NCBI GenBank assembly: GCA_951213105.1
Contig: OX578140.1
Location: 30,132,780 to 30,196,779 of the forward strand
DNA: 64,000 nt
Origin: Amaurobius ferox
Taxonomy: Eukaryota > Arthropoda > Arachnida > Araneae > Amaurobiidae
Direction: 5' to 3'
The notes under the pieces were generated by a model. It saw nothing but the letters and a program-made list of their open reading frames with translations. It was not told the DNA's origin and ran no database searches. Every line of letters starts with the position of its first letter. The first letter of the stretch is position 1. Positions 1 through 9,815 of this stretch are shown piece by piece. Made by a program: the position numbers and the translations under genes.

Positions 1-267
1 CCAAAGCATAAGTCGTAAAAGTATCCTAAACCTTTATGCTGCCTTACTAATCTACATTATTATCTAAAGGTATATATGATAATTTTTTGCTTACTTTTAA
101 AATGTCATTTTATAGTAATACTGTAATGCCCATAATTAGCACTTAATATTGACTCAATTATGCAAACAATTGCTGTCTATTTATGAGTGTTAACCCTCCA
201 GTAATAGAAAAGCACTAAATTTGGATGTAATTATCTCTAACGCAGACGGAATCGCAATAGAAGAAAT
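1..267. other. AT-rich DNA, nothing recognised
   Basis: Non-repetitive AT-rich sequence up to the 42-bp minisatellite. No convincing open frame, splice signal or known repeat is visible. Confidence 0.4.
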
Positions 268-510
268 CGAAACTTCTAAATAAAGTAATAGTCAAAAATT
301 CCTCACATTCGAAACTACTAAAAATAATAATCAGAAATTCATTACAATCGAAACTACTAAATATAATAATAATCAAAAATTCATCACAATCGAAACTAGT
401 AGATAAAATTATAGTCAAAAATGTATCATAATCGAAACTAATAAATACAATAATAGTCAAAAATCCATCACAATCAAAACGACTAAATAAAATAATAGTC
501 AAAAGTAGTA
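268..510. repeat. 42-bp minisatellite, about 5.5 copies
   Basis: The word CGAAAC recurs at 268, 310, 349, 391 and 433, with a degenerate CAAAAC at 475. Spacing is 42 bp, one unit being 39 bp. Each unit reads roughly AATAATAGTCAAAAATTC then ATCACAATCGAAACTACTAA. Because 42 is a multiple of three, a minus-strand frame stays open across the array; the repetitive protein it would give is a by-product of the period, not evidence of a gene. Confidence 0.85.
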
Positions 511-1983
511 TCCCCGAGAGCTTTAAATAGCTACTATTAATACATTTATATATCCACAAAAAGATAAAATCCTGCAAAAGAACAAAATAAAAAACTGTTT
601 TTATGAAATAATACTCCCTCTTCTAAATAATGGCTTATATTTTCAGCATATATTGGCTTCGTTTCTGAAAAATAATAAGAATTTCTCACGTGGTGCACAA
701 TACTTTTCTCCAGGAAAAAATATAGTTCTTTCGGGAAATTTAACTATGAAAGAAGGTAATTATTATATATTAGAAGGTAGTTATTTCTTATATGGGTAAA
801 GTATTTTTATTTGATGAGAAAAAGCATGTCAAGTTATTATAATTGTAGCTGCTGGAGATGAACTATTTTAACGACCTAATTGTTTTGCCCAATATGAATG
901 AACAGTACTCCTGTTTTTCATAATTGAATTGTTGTGGTTGATTCTTGCGTGTATAATGCGTTTCATCACATGAATCTTACATAATAAAAGTTTTTATAAA
1001 GTTTCTGAAAATAATTAAATAATTTTTTGTGCATAACTGGAGACATTTTTTTTTGCATTTCTTTGACTATGTATTTGGATAATTATTTTATGTTACATAT
1101 AAGATATATATGTATTAATTTCTACGAGAAAATATTTGCACAGTGACAGTTGTCAGCAGACATATATTGCATAGTACTTGCATTGGTTTTATTTACATTT
1201 ATATGTATACTGGACCACTTTAGTGAAAATAATTCAAGGGAAGTTGATGGAAAGGTTTGAAAAGTGTACAGGAGAAAAAGGCAATATAATTTAAAATATG
1301 GTAATTTGAATATGAGAAATCGTGAAGGAGAACAAACTACTGATTGAGAATTTAAGAAATCGAGAACAAAAGGAAATTCAACTGATTCCTACTAAGCTAA
1401 GGAAATGTCTAAATAATTAATGTCGCAAATGAATTATAACTTAATGTTATTGTAATTTTAGAGGAAAACAGAAAGCATAAAACTGACGTCTTTTTGCTGG
1501 GAAAGGTAAAAATGTTTCGCGTTTTTAGTGTTTTAAAGTTCATCTTTCTCCAAGGGCAAGATTTTGAATTCTATTGGATTTTCTCCTGCACTCATCACTT
1601 CAGTTCCCCATTTCAGATTGTAATTAGAAGTGATGAGATTGAGGACAAACCATTCAATTACAGGTACTTTAGTTAGGGGATTCGAACAAAAACAAAAACG
1701 TTTTGTTCAATTTTGGATATTTATTTATTATTATCTTCAACCCATCAGTTAATGCTGTACCTAGCACATGGTCCCGATAAGAGGTACTGATAAAATATAT
1801 TATTCCGAACAGAACGTGTATAGTAATATGCAGGATTACTCAAAGTACTCACGATCAAAGAAGAAAGCAGGTACCAGAAAACAGCCATGTCATTTTGATT
1901 GTTTTCATTTCCGTAAATAGATATATGTGGATTTTTTAAAGTTTAAATAGCATGTACTGCTCTACAAGTCTTTGACTTCAATT
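511..1983. other. AT-rich intergenic DNA
   Basis: About 1.5 kb without a supported gene. A short internal near-duplication (GAAGGTAATTATTATATATT, then a similar run) lies at about 752-790. Open frames are short and lack coding character. Confidence 0.4.
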
Positions 1984-2058
1984 GATTTCGCTCTGGTATA
2001 TATTTCTTTGATTTTGCTCTGGTATATATTTCTTTGATTTCGCTCTGGTATATATTTT
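1984..2058. repeat. 26-bp tandem triplication
   Basis: Three consecutive copies of a unit starting GATTTCGCTCTGGTATATAT, differing by one C/T change in the second copy. The near identity suggests a recent slippage or replication event. Confidence 0.85.
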
Positions 2059-2149
2059 AGGTATAAGTCCGAACTTTGATAAATTTAGGTTCACACGGGT
2101 AAAGGCGCATTATTCAAAAGGACTAAAGCCTAAGTTTATCCAACACTAG

Positions 2150-2213
2150 ATGGGAACTCCTAGGTTAATCCAATCCTGCTTGGATACGTCTAGATTTAAC
2201 CAGCCCTGCTTGG
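2150..2213. repeat. Two imperfect 30-bp units
   Basis: Two adjacent units share TTAAYCCA followed by CCTGCTTGGATA. Only two copies are visible and no family is recognised. Confidence 0.45.
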
Positions 2214-2384
2214 ATAAAATTAATTTAGCTAGGAGAGACATTTACATTATTAAAATGTGTACGACTCTGTAGTGTCAATGTCTTTCGTTTGTCTGAGCTG
2301 ATTTGCGTTCCTAAAAGCCATCTGTTTATTATGAAAGCTTTTGTTTTGACTGGTATCTATGCAAAAATTAATACTTAAGGGATC

Positions 2385-2450
2385 TATCTATCTATGTGTC
2401 TCTATTTATCTATTTAGCTCTCTATCTACCTGTCTGTTTGTCTATCTGGA
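2385..2450. repeat. Degenerate CTAT/CTGT microsatellite
   Basis: Imperfect tetranucleotide run of TCTA, CTAT and TGTC words, immediately preceding a family A fragment. Confidence 0.6.
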
Positions 2451-2452
2451 CG

Positions 2453-2600
2453 CATGACGAAAAATTGATGACATTTTCAGATGACGCCGAATTGACGAAA
2501 ATGTCGCTGGAATGATGGAATGAATACCAAATAAAGAAATCGATGCCAAATTGATAAAATTGCCAAATTAATAAATTATGTGAAATTAATAACCCACATA
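2453..2600. repeat. Family A fragment (TTGGCGA-type internal region)
   Basis: Contains the spaced words typical of family A: AATTGACGAAAATGTCGC, GCCAAATTGATAAAATTG, AATTAATAA. It matches the internal portion of the longer copies at 24.3-26.5 kb but has neither terminus. Confidence 0.6.
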
Positions 2601-2739
2601 AATACACTCCCAGTTTTTATTTGTAAAATGTAAATATTTTTTTCCATACCTCGAAGAAATTGTTTAATTATTTCTTTAATTTAAGGAAAGAGTAAATTAT
2701 ATTGGACATAATTATATTTCCATTAACCGCTACTTTTCT

Positions 2740-2965
2740 AAGAAATATCACCATTCTATTGAACAAAGTCTATTTCCTTCTTGTCATAAAGGAAACACTT
2801 TAGTATTTGATCCCGTCACGCGAATTGATAAGGTGAAAAGAACATGCCTGCCTTTAAGTGAATCCTATGTAACTGTCCGAGATTGTTCCTTCCTGTTATT
2901 CTTTCTTCGAAGCAACTTAATACTTCTTGGTTATTTCTTTTAGGAATTATTAGAAGGCCTTTGGG
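2740..2965 (+). repeat. Family H repeat, copy 1
   Basis: Diverged copy of the sequence at 5890-6095. Shared landmarks in the same order include CATTCTATTGAA/CATTTTATTAAA, TCTATTTCC, AAGGTGAAAAG, TTTAAGTGAAT and CGAAGCAACT. No coding capacity; the element type is not recognised. Confidence 0.55.
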
Positions 2966-3124
2966 GAGTAAATTATCTTTACAATTGAAATCTTATTTTA
3001 TGTTCTTTATGTTGGAGGAATAACATCGGACACTGATGTTATTCTTCCAACAGTGTCCAGTGATTTATATGTTTAGAGTATCCATGAGCTGAAATTGAGC
3101 GTTAATAAAGTATAAAGTAATTAT

Positions 3125-3850
3125 ATATCTGAGTATATGTTCATGAATAGGACTATAAACCATATATCTCGAATAAATAAAATCATAACAAATTTATTTT
3201 GCTTGAATTGTATATCTGTGTGTGTGTGTGTGATAAATAGAGTATGGATTCATAAATATGGTTAAATACGATATATCTTCAATTAATAAAATAATAACAA
3301 ATTTATTTTGTTTGCTTGAATTGTATATCTGTGTGTGTGATAAATAGAGTATGTGTTCATGAATAGGACTAGATTCGATATATCTGTAATAAATAAAATG
3401 ATAACAAATTTATTTTGTTTGAATTGTATATCGGTGTATGTGATAAATAGAATATGTGTTCATAAATAGGACAAAATATGATGTATCTTCGATAAATAAA
3501 ATCATGACAAATATAATTTGCTTGGATTGTATATCTGTGTGTGTGATAAACAGAGCATGTGTTCATAAATAGGACTAAATATGATATATCTTCAATAAAT
3601 AAAATCGTAACAAATTTATTTTGCTTGCTTGAATTGTTTATATGTGTGTGTGATAAATAGAGTAAGTCTTCATGAATAGGACTAGATGCGACATATCTTT
3701 AATAAATAATATTATAACAAATTCATTTTTTTTAATTTTATATCTGTGTACGTGGTAAATAGAGTATGTGTTCATAAATAAGACTAGATACGATAAATCT
3801 CTAATAAATAAAATTATAATAAATTTATCCTGTTTGAATCTATGAAGTCA
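3125..3850. repeat. Satellite-like array, about 107-bp period, about 7 copies
   Basis: The word ATAACAAATTTATTTT or a variant recurs every 102-108 bp (near 3185, 3293, 3400, 3505, 3607, 3713 and 3816). Each unit also carries GTATATCTGTGTGTGTGA, AATAGAGTATGTGTTCAT and AATAAATAAAAT. The TG run inside the unit varies in length between copies. Confidence 0.85.
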
Positions 3851-4189
3851 GTCTGAAACCCAATGCCAGTCTAATCTACAGTCAAATATATTAAATACCC
3901 AATTTATATTTAACTACCGATTAATAAAATAAAATAAATTGCTCCCGTTTTAAATGCCAGTATCCAATGTTCTGCAAGTTCTCCGAATTGATTTATCAAA
4001 AAGTCATCAAAAATGTAAATTTATTAAATTTCGTTAAAGGAGTTGACGAAAGAGTAATGGAATGTTATTGACAGTGTTCTCGTGCAGTTCCTGCATTTCG
4101 TTTGTTAGAAAATCATTTTTTTAATATATCCGTGCTTGCCGCCAAAATTTAAGCACACAATATAATGAATTAGGAGATCTCTGTTTACT

Positions 4190-4335
4190 TGTCCGTAAGA
4201 TATTTGGCGGAAAATTTGACGAAAAATTGTCCATTTGGTGACATTGGTAAATGTTGCCAATTTGATGGAATTCTCCTAAAACTGACATAAATGACATTAC
4301 ATTAATAAAAATTACGGCAAATTGATAACAATCCA
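4190..4335 (-). repeat. Family A internal fragment
   Basis: Reads ATTTGGCGGAAAATTTGACG, then CCATTTGGTGACATTGG, matching the internal part of family A in reverse. It is truncated at both ends. Confidence 0.55.
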
Positions 4336-5148
4336 ATATCTTGCAAAGTTAAGTGTACTTGCATAGTAAATAAATGTGATGTTTGTGAGAATATAACTTT
4401 CTAACACTTTTTTTTAAATAGCAGGCAACTTTCGTTCTTATCAGTTAAGAGCGCACGTTATTCTTTGACCTGGGAAAGAGGGCTCGAAATGCCCTTGGAA
4501 TAACTGTAATCGTTTAGTTGAATCATGCTGGCTTTCTTCAAGGAGGTATTAGACAATTATATGTTTACGTTCTTTGATAATGTCTGCTACTTTAGGGGTA
4601 GGGGGTCAATATTCTCTATTTAAAATATAGTAAATTCCCCTTTTGTACAACTGTTGCGTTTTGTTAAAGAAACTAGAGTTCTGATCCCCTAACAAAACTT
4701 TAGACCACTTTAGAATTTTGTCTGGGGAACAAAACTCTAGACTCCTTTTCCTCCATCTTTTACAAATTTGACACCGAAGATATCTTGAATTTGTCAGATA
4801 CGTCCACTTAGAATTTATTAATACAGAATATGAATTGGATAATAATGAACGAAAATAAATTGTTTTTCTCCCAACGTGTCGGATGAAATTATTACGATGC
4901 GAAGGAAAATCACGTGCTGTCTATTTTACGCTATTTGTGCACAAATCTAATACCTCAATAAAAAAGCGCTTTGCAATACATTACAAGGAATTAAAATTTT
5001 CAATGCATAATATTACGTAAAATAGAGTTTCGTGTGTGTAAGATAAGCCATTTTTTTCAGACGAAATTCGATGTTTGGTTCCTCTAATGTTAATGTGCCG
5101 GAGTTTATTTTTAATTCCAACATTTTTATTTTTTCTTAACATTGTATT
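4336..5148. other. AT-rich intergenic DNA
   Basis: No gene seen. A pair of related words (AACTAGAGTTCTGATCCCC and AACAAAACTCTAGACTCC) suggests a short imperfect inverted arrangement near 4670-4745; it is not developed enough to call. Confidence 0.35.
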
Positions 5149-5160
5149 AAGCATATTATT

Positions 5161-5445
5161 ATTATTATTCAACCCACACCGTCCAACCTACCCGAAGGTG
5201 TAAGATATTAGTTTGGACATCGGGGAAGTGCCACCTAATATGTACCGGAATCCAGTAGGGGTGGCATTTACAGGAACCGTACCTTCCTTCCTCTTTCAAT
5301 AACCACTCAGAAGGACTTAAGGACCCACATATGTAAAGTGGCCGTACTTTGCGTGAACACGGGGTAGTTTGAGCAGAGCTGGGAATCGACTTCGAGTCAT
5401 CCGAATGCAATCCCCGCGAGCTAACCACTGAGAAATCCCACCACA
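5161..5445 (-). mobile_element. SINE-S, tRNA-headed, copy 1
   Basis: Read on the minus strand, it starts with a tRNA-like head containing an A-box-like CAGTGGTTAGCTCGCGGGG and a B-box-like TCGATTCCC. The shared SINE-S body follows (CGTGTTCACG, ACATATGTGGGTCC, AAGGAAGGTACGGTTCC) and the tail GGACGGTGTGGGTTGAATAA ends in AAT repeats. Flanks are AAGCATATTATT (5149-5160) and AAACATGTTATT (5446-5457). The second flank is also one flank of the neighbouring SINE, so both inserted at one target. It is not protein coding. The head could derive from any of several tRNAs; the isoacceptor cannot be assigned by eye. Confidence 0.85.
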
Positions 5446-5457
5446 AAACATGTTATT

Positions 5458-5716
5458 ATTTTTCTTCAACCCAGACCGTATTACGCGACAGCTGGAAAGT
5501 GCCACCCAATTTAGATCGGAATCCACTGGGGTTGAATTCACTGGGACCGTACCTTCCTTCCCCTACCATTAACTTCTAGGGCGGATTTCAGAACCCATAT
5601 ATTTAACGTACCCGTACTCTACGTGAACACGGGAACAATTTGGACAGAGCCGGGAATTGAGCTCGGGTTTTCCGAGTGCATTCCCTGTGCGCTAACCACT
5701 GGACTGTCTCACCTTT
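5458..5716 (-). mobile_element. SINE-S, tRNA-headed, copy 2
   Basis: Same architecture as its neighbour. On the minus strand the head reads GTCCAGTGGTTAGCGCACAG (A box), then GAGCTCAATTCCCGGC (B-box-like); body words are CGTGTTCACGTAGAGTACGG and AGGGGAAGGAAGGTACGGTC; the tail is ACGGTCTGGGTTGAAGAAAA. The 5' flank AAGCATGTTATT (5717-5728) matches the flank shared with copy 1 with one change, giving three copies of one target around two elements. Confidence 0.85.
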
Positions 5717-5728
5717 AAGCATGTTATT

Positions 5729-7039
5729 GAAGATTGCTTGTTTTTGAAGTTCAAAGAACGTTGGTACAGTTCAAACAATTTATTATAAATCAAAATCAAA
5801 ATATTTTTAAAATGTCAATCAAAAGCTATAAAGCTCTAGCATCATAAGAGTAGATGTATAAAAGTGACAGCAATCCTTTTAGTGGTATCATCATTTTATT
5901 AAATGAAATCTATTTCCCAGTCGTCCTGAAAGAAACACTTAAGCATTTATTCACATCACGCAATTTCATAAGGTGAAAAGTCACGACTGGGTTTAAGTGA
6001 ATACTTGGAAAGCCTGGAATTGTTCTCTTCTACTGCTTTAGCTACGAAGCAACTCAACGCTTTTCGGAGTCTTATTTAAGGGACTACTAAATGCTGTTTG
6101 GAAAATCCAATTGTTTTCACTTATTATTTTCTTCGACGATGCATAACAAAGAAAGTACTGTTTTCCTGAAAATTTTCTAGGACGATATTTGTTAGAAATG
6201 CATAGTTTAACAGTGAATATCTTTATTAAAATTTGAAAACCCATATATGTGGGTATGTGACTCCTATTAACCTAGATTACTTTCCTTACATCATACAATA
6301 ACTTTACTTCTTTCAAAGCGGGTGTACAAAATCCAAGGTACATTCATTTTAACTTTGGATTAGATTTACGTAAATTAAAACTGGATATTTTTGACAACTT
6401 ACTACTCCAAACCAAATGACTTATTCATACTCACATGCAAATTTCACATCAAAATACACTTAATATTTAATTAATATCCCATTAAATGTAGAATGGTGAA
6501 TTAATCCTTTGACATCAAAATTTAAAACTATTATAAAAAGTATATATTTTGTGGAATGAAATGAACTAGATACACGAGAATGCTGTCAAAAAATTTGGTG
6601 CATATAATTACATATGGAAAGTGAATATGTTTTACGATAATTAATACTTTTTAATCTATGTAATTTATTTTTGGTAAATTTATTTACAAAATGTGCAGTA
6701 TTTCGATAATGGTTTAATCTAGAGTTATTAAGTTTGTCATTCGTATATTATATCATTCGTATATTATTGTGTTACGTAGCTCCGCAAATACATACGTATA
6801 TCCCACTACATGTATGAGTATTTTACATAATCTTGTATTTCCAAATTTGAGGTGAGTCATTAAAATACAATCAAATCCATTTAATATCTCTTAACAATAA
6901 CTTATTAGTCTTCAAATTTCCCAAGCCATTACCTCCAATTAACAATATTTAATGCTGGTGGAATACGTTTAAAGCAATAATCTTTGTTATTATTTCATAA
7001 CTGTACTATAAAGTACAAAGTTAAAATCTGCAGTTAGTA
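5729..7039. other. AT-rich DNA holding family H copy 2
   Basis: Apart from the family H repeat at 5890-6095, this is unique-looking AT-rich sequence without a supported gene. A short TATTATATCATTCGTATATT duplication sits near 6740-6765. Confidence 0.4.
5890..6095 (+). repeat. Family H repeat, copy 2
   Basis: Partner of 2740-2965, in the same orientation. Shared words include ATCTATTTCCCAGTCGTC (TCTATTTCCTTCTTGTC in copy 1), AAGGTGAAAAG, GTTTAAGTGAATAC and ACGAAGCAACTC. Divergence is high, so the copies are old. Confidence 0.55.
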
Positions 7040-7044
7040 AACCA

Positions 7045-7685
7045 TTTGTGTCTTAGCAGGGAATCAAATAATTTATATCTTAGTAGGAAATCAAACAATT
7101 TATGTCTAAGCAGGGAATCAAACAATTTATGACTTATCAGGGAATCAAACAATGTATGTCTTAGCAGGGAATCAAACAATTTATGTCTTAGCAGGGAATC
7201 AAGCAATTTATGTCTTAGCAGGGAATCAAATAATTTATATTTTAGTAGGAAATCAAACAATTTATGTCTAAGCAGGGAATCAAACAATTTATGACTTATC
7301 AGGGAATCAAACAATGTATGTCTTAGCAGGGAATCAAACAATGTATGGTTTGGCAGAGAATCAAACAATGTATGTCTTAACAGAGAATCAAACAATTCAT
7401 GTCTTAGCAGGGAATCAAACAATTTATGTCTTAGCAGGGAATCAAGCAATTTATGTCTTAGCAGGGAATCAAACAATGTATGTCTTAACAGAGAATCAAA
7501 CAATTCATGTCTTAGCATGGAATCAAACAATTTATTTCTTAGCAGGGAATCAAACAATGTATGTCTTAACAGAGAATTAAACAATTCATGTCTTAGCAGG
7601 GAATCAAACAATTTATGTCTTAGCAGGGAATCAAACAATGTATGTCTTAGCAGGGAATCAAACAATTTATGTCTTAGCAGGGAAT
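7045..7685. repeat. 27-bp minisatellite, about 24 copies
   Basis: Tandem array of a 27-bp unit close to GTCTTAGCAGGGAATCAAAC plus AATTTAT. Variants (GTCTTAACAGAGAATC, GACTTATCAGGGAATC, TTTTAGTAGGAAATC) recur in blocks, implying higher-order amplification. The period equals nine codons, so long frames stay open on both strands (nine-residue repeats such as LLRHKLFDS and VLAGNQTIY). No promoter or splice context supports translation; a repetitive protein exon cannot be excluded by sequence alone. Confidence 0.9.
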
Positions 7686-7831
7686 CCGCTAGCACTAGTG
7701 CAACGTTCTATGTTTCGGCCCCGGTTGCCAAATCATGAAAAGCAAACGTACTACAGATTATGATTTTTCTTAATAATATATGATGCCTATCAAGAAATAA
7801 TGTCGAACAGCAATAATACTACAAGAAAATT

Positions 7832-7911
7832 ACTATTGTTACATTATTTAGACATATTTACTATTGTTACATTATTTAGACATATTTACTATTGTTACAT
7901 TATTTAGACAT
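7832..7911. repeat. 28-bp tandem repeat, three copies
   Basis: Units begin ACTATTGTTACATTATTTAG at 7832, 7860 and 7888. The third runs directly into a long perfect palindrome containing the same word TGTTACATT. Confidence 0.9.
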
Positions 7912-7977
7912 ATAAATGTAACAATAGTAGAATAACAATAGTGATTACTATTGTTATTCTACTATTGTTACATTTAT
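7912..7977. repeat. Perfect 30-bp inverted repeat with 6-bp loop
   Basis: Arm 7912-7941 starts ATAAATGTAACAATAGTAGA and is perfectly complementary to 7948-7977; the loop is TGATTA. The arm contains ACAATAGT, the complement of the ACTATTGT that begins the adjacent 28-bp unit, so the palindrome probably arose by inversion of array units. It could form a hairpin or cruciform. Confidence 0.95.
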
Positions 7978-8348
7978 GTAAGCATATTTCAAGAATGATA
8001 AATAATGTATCAGATACAGACTAGCAAATTCTGTTAATCCACGCTCAAATTTTTGATTCTGTCACAATGCTTCTCCTCTTTTTTAAATTATTTATAACAA
8101 CTAAATTCAAAAAAATATTTGAAAGATAAGTCAAAAATTAAAATATAGAGCAATGAAATATATCAAACGAATAGATATTTATGTTAAGAAACACAAGAAA
8201 TGTGTGTAACATTTCTTCGAGAAAGTATTATTTTTTAAATTATCATCTAAATGTATTACAACATAAAAGATCATTCAGAAATTAAAATATTATAGTGAAA
8301 TATATCAAACGCCTAGAGATTTAAATTATGAAACACCAACAAATGCGT

Positions 8349-8410
8349 CGAAAGCCCAGACCTTCCGGTTCATCCTAGGACATAGAGCAGCAATGTGGGC
8401 ATCCGAGAAA
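8349..8410 (-). mobile_element. SINE-S tail fragment with 14-bp target duplication
   Basis: A 62-bp 5'-truncated tail (CCCAGACCTTCCGG, AGGACATAGAGCAGC, reading on the plus strand toward the 5' side) of the second tail subfamily also seen at 14.66 and 16.86 kb. It is flanked by perfect 14-bp repeats ACCAACAAATGCGT at 8335-8348 and 8411-8424, the mark of target-primed insertion. Confidence 0.75.
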
Positions 8411-8424
8411 ACCAACAAATGCGT

Positions 8425-8809
8425 TGTTGTTGAGAATCAGACCGTCCGACCTACCAGAAAGGTGTAAGGTAACTGTTTGGACGGCCAGGAAGTGCCACCC
8501 AATTTAGATCGGAACCCAGTGGGGGAGGCATCCACAGGGACCGTATCCTCCTTCCCCTACCACCAACATCTCGGAAAGACTTACGGACCCACATGTTTAA
8601 CGTGATCGTACTCCGCATGAACACGGCGGCAGCAGTGGCAGCTTGCAAATCCAGAGCGCAAACCACCGGGCTATCACACCCGAAATGTGCCAACACCACG
8701 CGGTGTTCCCAGGTGGTCACCCACCCAAGTACTAACCGCGCCCGATGCTGCCTGACTGCAGTGATCTAACGAGAACCGGTGTTTTCAGCACGGTACGGCC
8801 GTTGGCTTC
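8425..8809 (-). mobile_element. SINE-S with chimeric 5S rRNA plus tRNA-remnant head
   Basis: Full-length, about 385 bp. From the 5' end on the minus strand: a 5S rRNA-like segment (8689-8806); a linker GTGATAGCCCGGTGGTTTGC followed by GCTCTGGATTTGC, which resembles the A-box half of the tRNA head in the 5.2-5.7 kb copies but lacks the B box; the shared body (GTGTTCATGCGGAGTACG, ACGTTAAACATGTGGGTCC, GGTGGTAGGGGAAGGAGG); and the tail GGACGGTCTGATTCTCAACA with AAC repeats. Flanks CCAACAAATGCGT (8412-8424) and CCAAGACATGCGT (8809-8821) agree at 11 of 13 bases. Transcription by RNA polymerase III from the 5S internal promoter is inferred. Confidence 0.9.
8689..8806 (-). pseudogene. 5S rRNA-derived promoter head
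   Basis: On the minus strand the segment runs from GCCAACGGCCGTACCGTGCT to CACCGCGTGGTGTTGGC, about 118 nt, as in 5S rRNA. The internal control region is recognisable: CAGGCAGCATCGGGC (box A region) and GGGTGGGTGACCACCTGGGA (box C region). Continuity with the SINE body, and the same arrangement at 60.7 kb, show this is a SINE head rather than a 5S gene. Confidence 0.9.
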
Positions 8810-9019
8810 CAAGACATGCGTGTAACATTTCTTCGAAAAGTTATTTTCTTTTTTCAAATTATCATCTAAATGTATTACAACTTATCATAAAATCTTAGAA
8901 TTGTATTAAGATATACCATATATGACATAGAAGTGATAAACAAGATGATTAAAATTTGTGGCAAAATACAAATTCAGAAAGACGGAAACAGAATTATTCA
9001 TATTTTTGTGACATCGTTT

Positions 9020-9041
9020 CCTGCAAAAAAAAAAAAAAAAA
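9020..9041 (+). repeat. Poly-A tract
   Basis: Long A run between single-copy AT-rich sequence. No retrotransposed gene is recognisable upstream. A C run lies nearby at 9184-9195. Confidence 0.6.
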
Positions 9042-9599
9042 AATTCCACTACTTTTACCCCTTCAAAAAATATTCTCTTCAAAGTGCATATTTTAATAGT
9101 TTTATGAATTATCAAAACGGTCTTATCATTTTGTTTAAATAATAACCTTAGATATTTATATTCATTTATCTTAACATATCTAAGCCCCCCCCCCCCAAAT
9201 CGGATTTATATGTCCACGAGAATTAAGAAAACCTCTTCTTCGGGTTCCCCGTGGCGTCTTAATATTTCATCTCCTCATAATACATAAGTTTTTTATTGAG
9301 CCATGATGATGTCACTTTGTATTCATTCATGATTTTAATCTGCACAAATAGAATGAATAAATATTCATTTGAATAAGAAATATTAATTTCTTTATTAAAC
9401 AGTATAAAAGAAGTATTATGACAGAGTCAAAAATTCAAATTCTATTTTTAAACAGAAGAGAACGTTTCAAGCATCAATGAATTCAAATCGAGCGGTGTTG
9501 AAGTAATGTATGTGTGTGTGCAAAAATTACACTGAAGTTATGAATATGATGTAAATGGATAAATTATTTATTGACCTTTTTTGCTTTACGGACTGTATT

Positions 9600-9815
9600 G
9601 CGTAGCACATATTAGCAATGTTTCAATTAAGATTCGCGTGAAATATAGATATTTTTTTACTTTGAAATGGCTTTAAATGTTGTCACCCAGAAAATCGCCA
9701 AATGCCAGTGTACAAATTCAACGTTAAAGAACTCTGGTATGTATCTCGTATATTTCACTGTGAAAGAAGTCATCTTTGCATAATGTAGGGAAAGTCAGAT
9801 GCATCGCACATCAGA
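9600..9815 (+). repeat. Family A, 3' end fragment
   Basis: Contains TTCGCGTGAAATATA, TTAAATGTTGTCACCCAGAA, AATCGCCAAATGCCAG and the terminal block GGGAAAGTCAGATGCATCGC then ACATCAGATATTTTT. It aligns with the 3' ends at 26.4-26.58 kb (plus) and 48.5-48.7 kb (minus). Confidence 0.7.

Larger units (their letters stand above)
8140..8900 (+). repeat. Older tandem repeat split by two SINE-S insertions
   Basis: Units of about 130 bp share AAAATATAGAGCAATGAAAT, ATATATCAAACG, AACATTTCTTCGA and AATTATCATCTAAATGTATT. One unit lies at about 8140-8265; a second starts near 8283, is interrupted at 8348 and resumes at 8822. The repeat predates both SINE-S insertions here. Confidence 0.75.

Noticed and set aside
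215..577. 120-residue repetitive protein on the minus strand
   Set aside because: The frame is kept open by a 42-bp minisatellite; no other coding evidence.
8689..8806. Functional 5S rRNA gene
   Set aside because: It is continuous with a SINE body, flanked by target duplications, and has the same arrangement at 60.7 kb; the sequence also has substitutions in conserved 5S positions.
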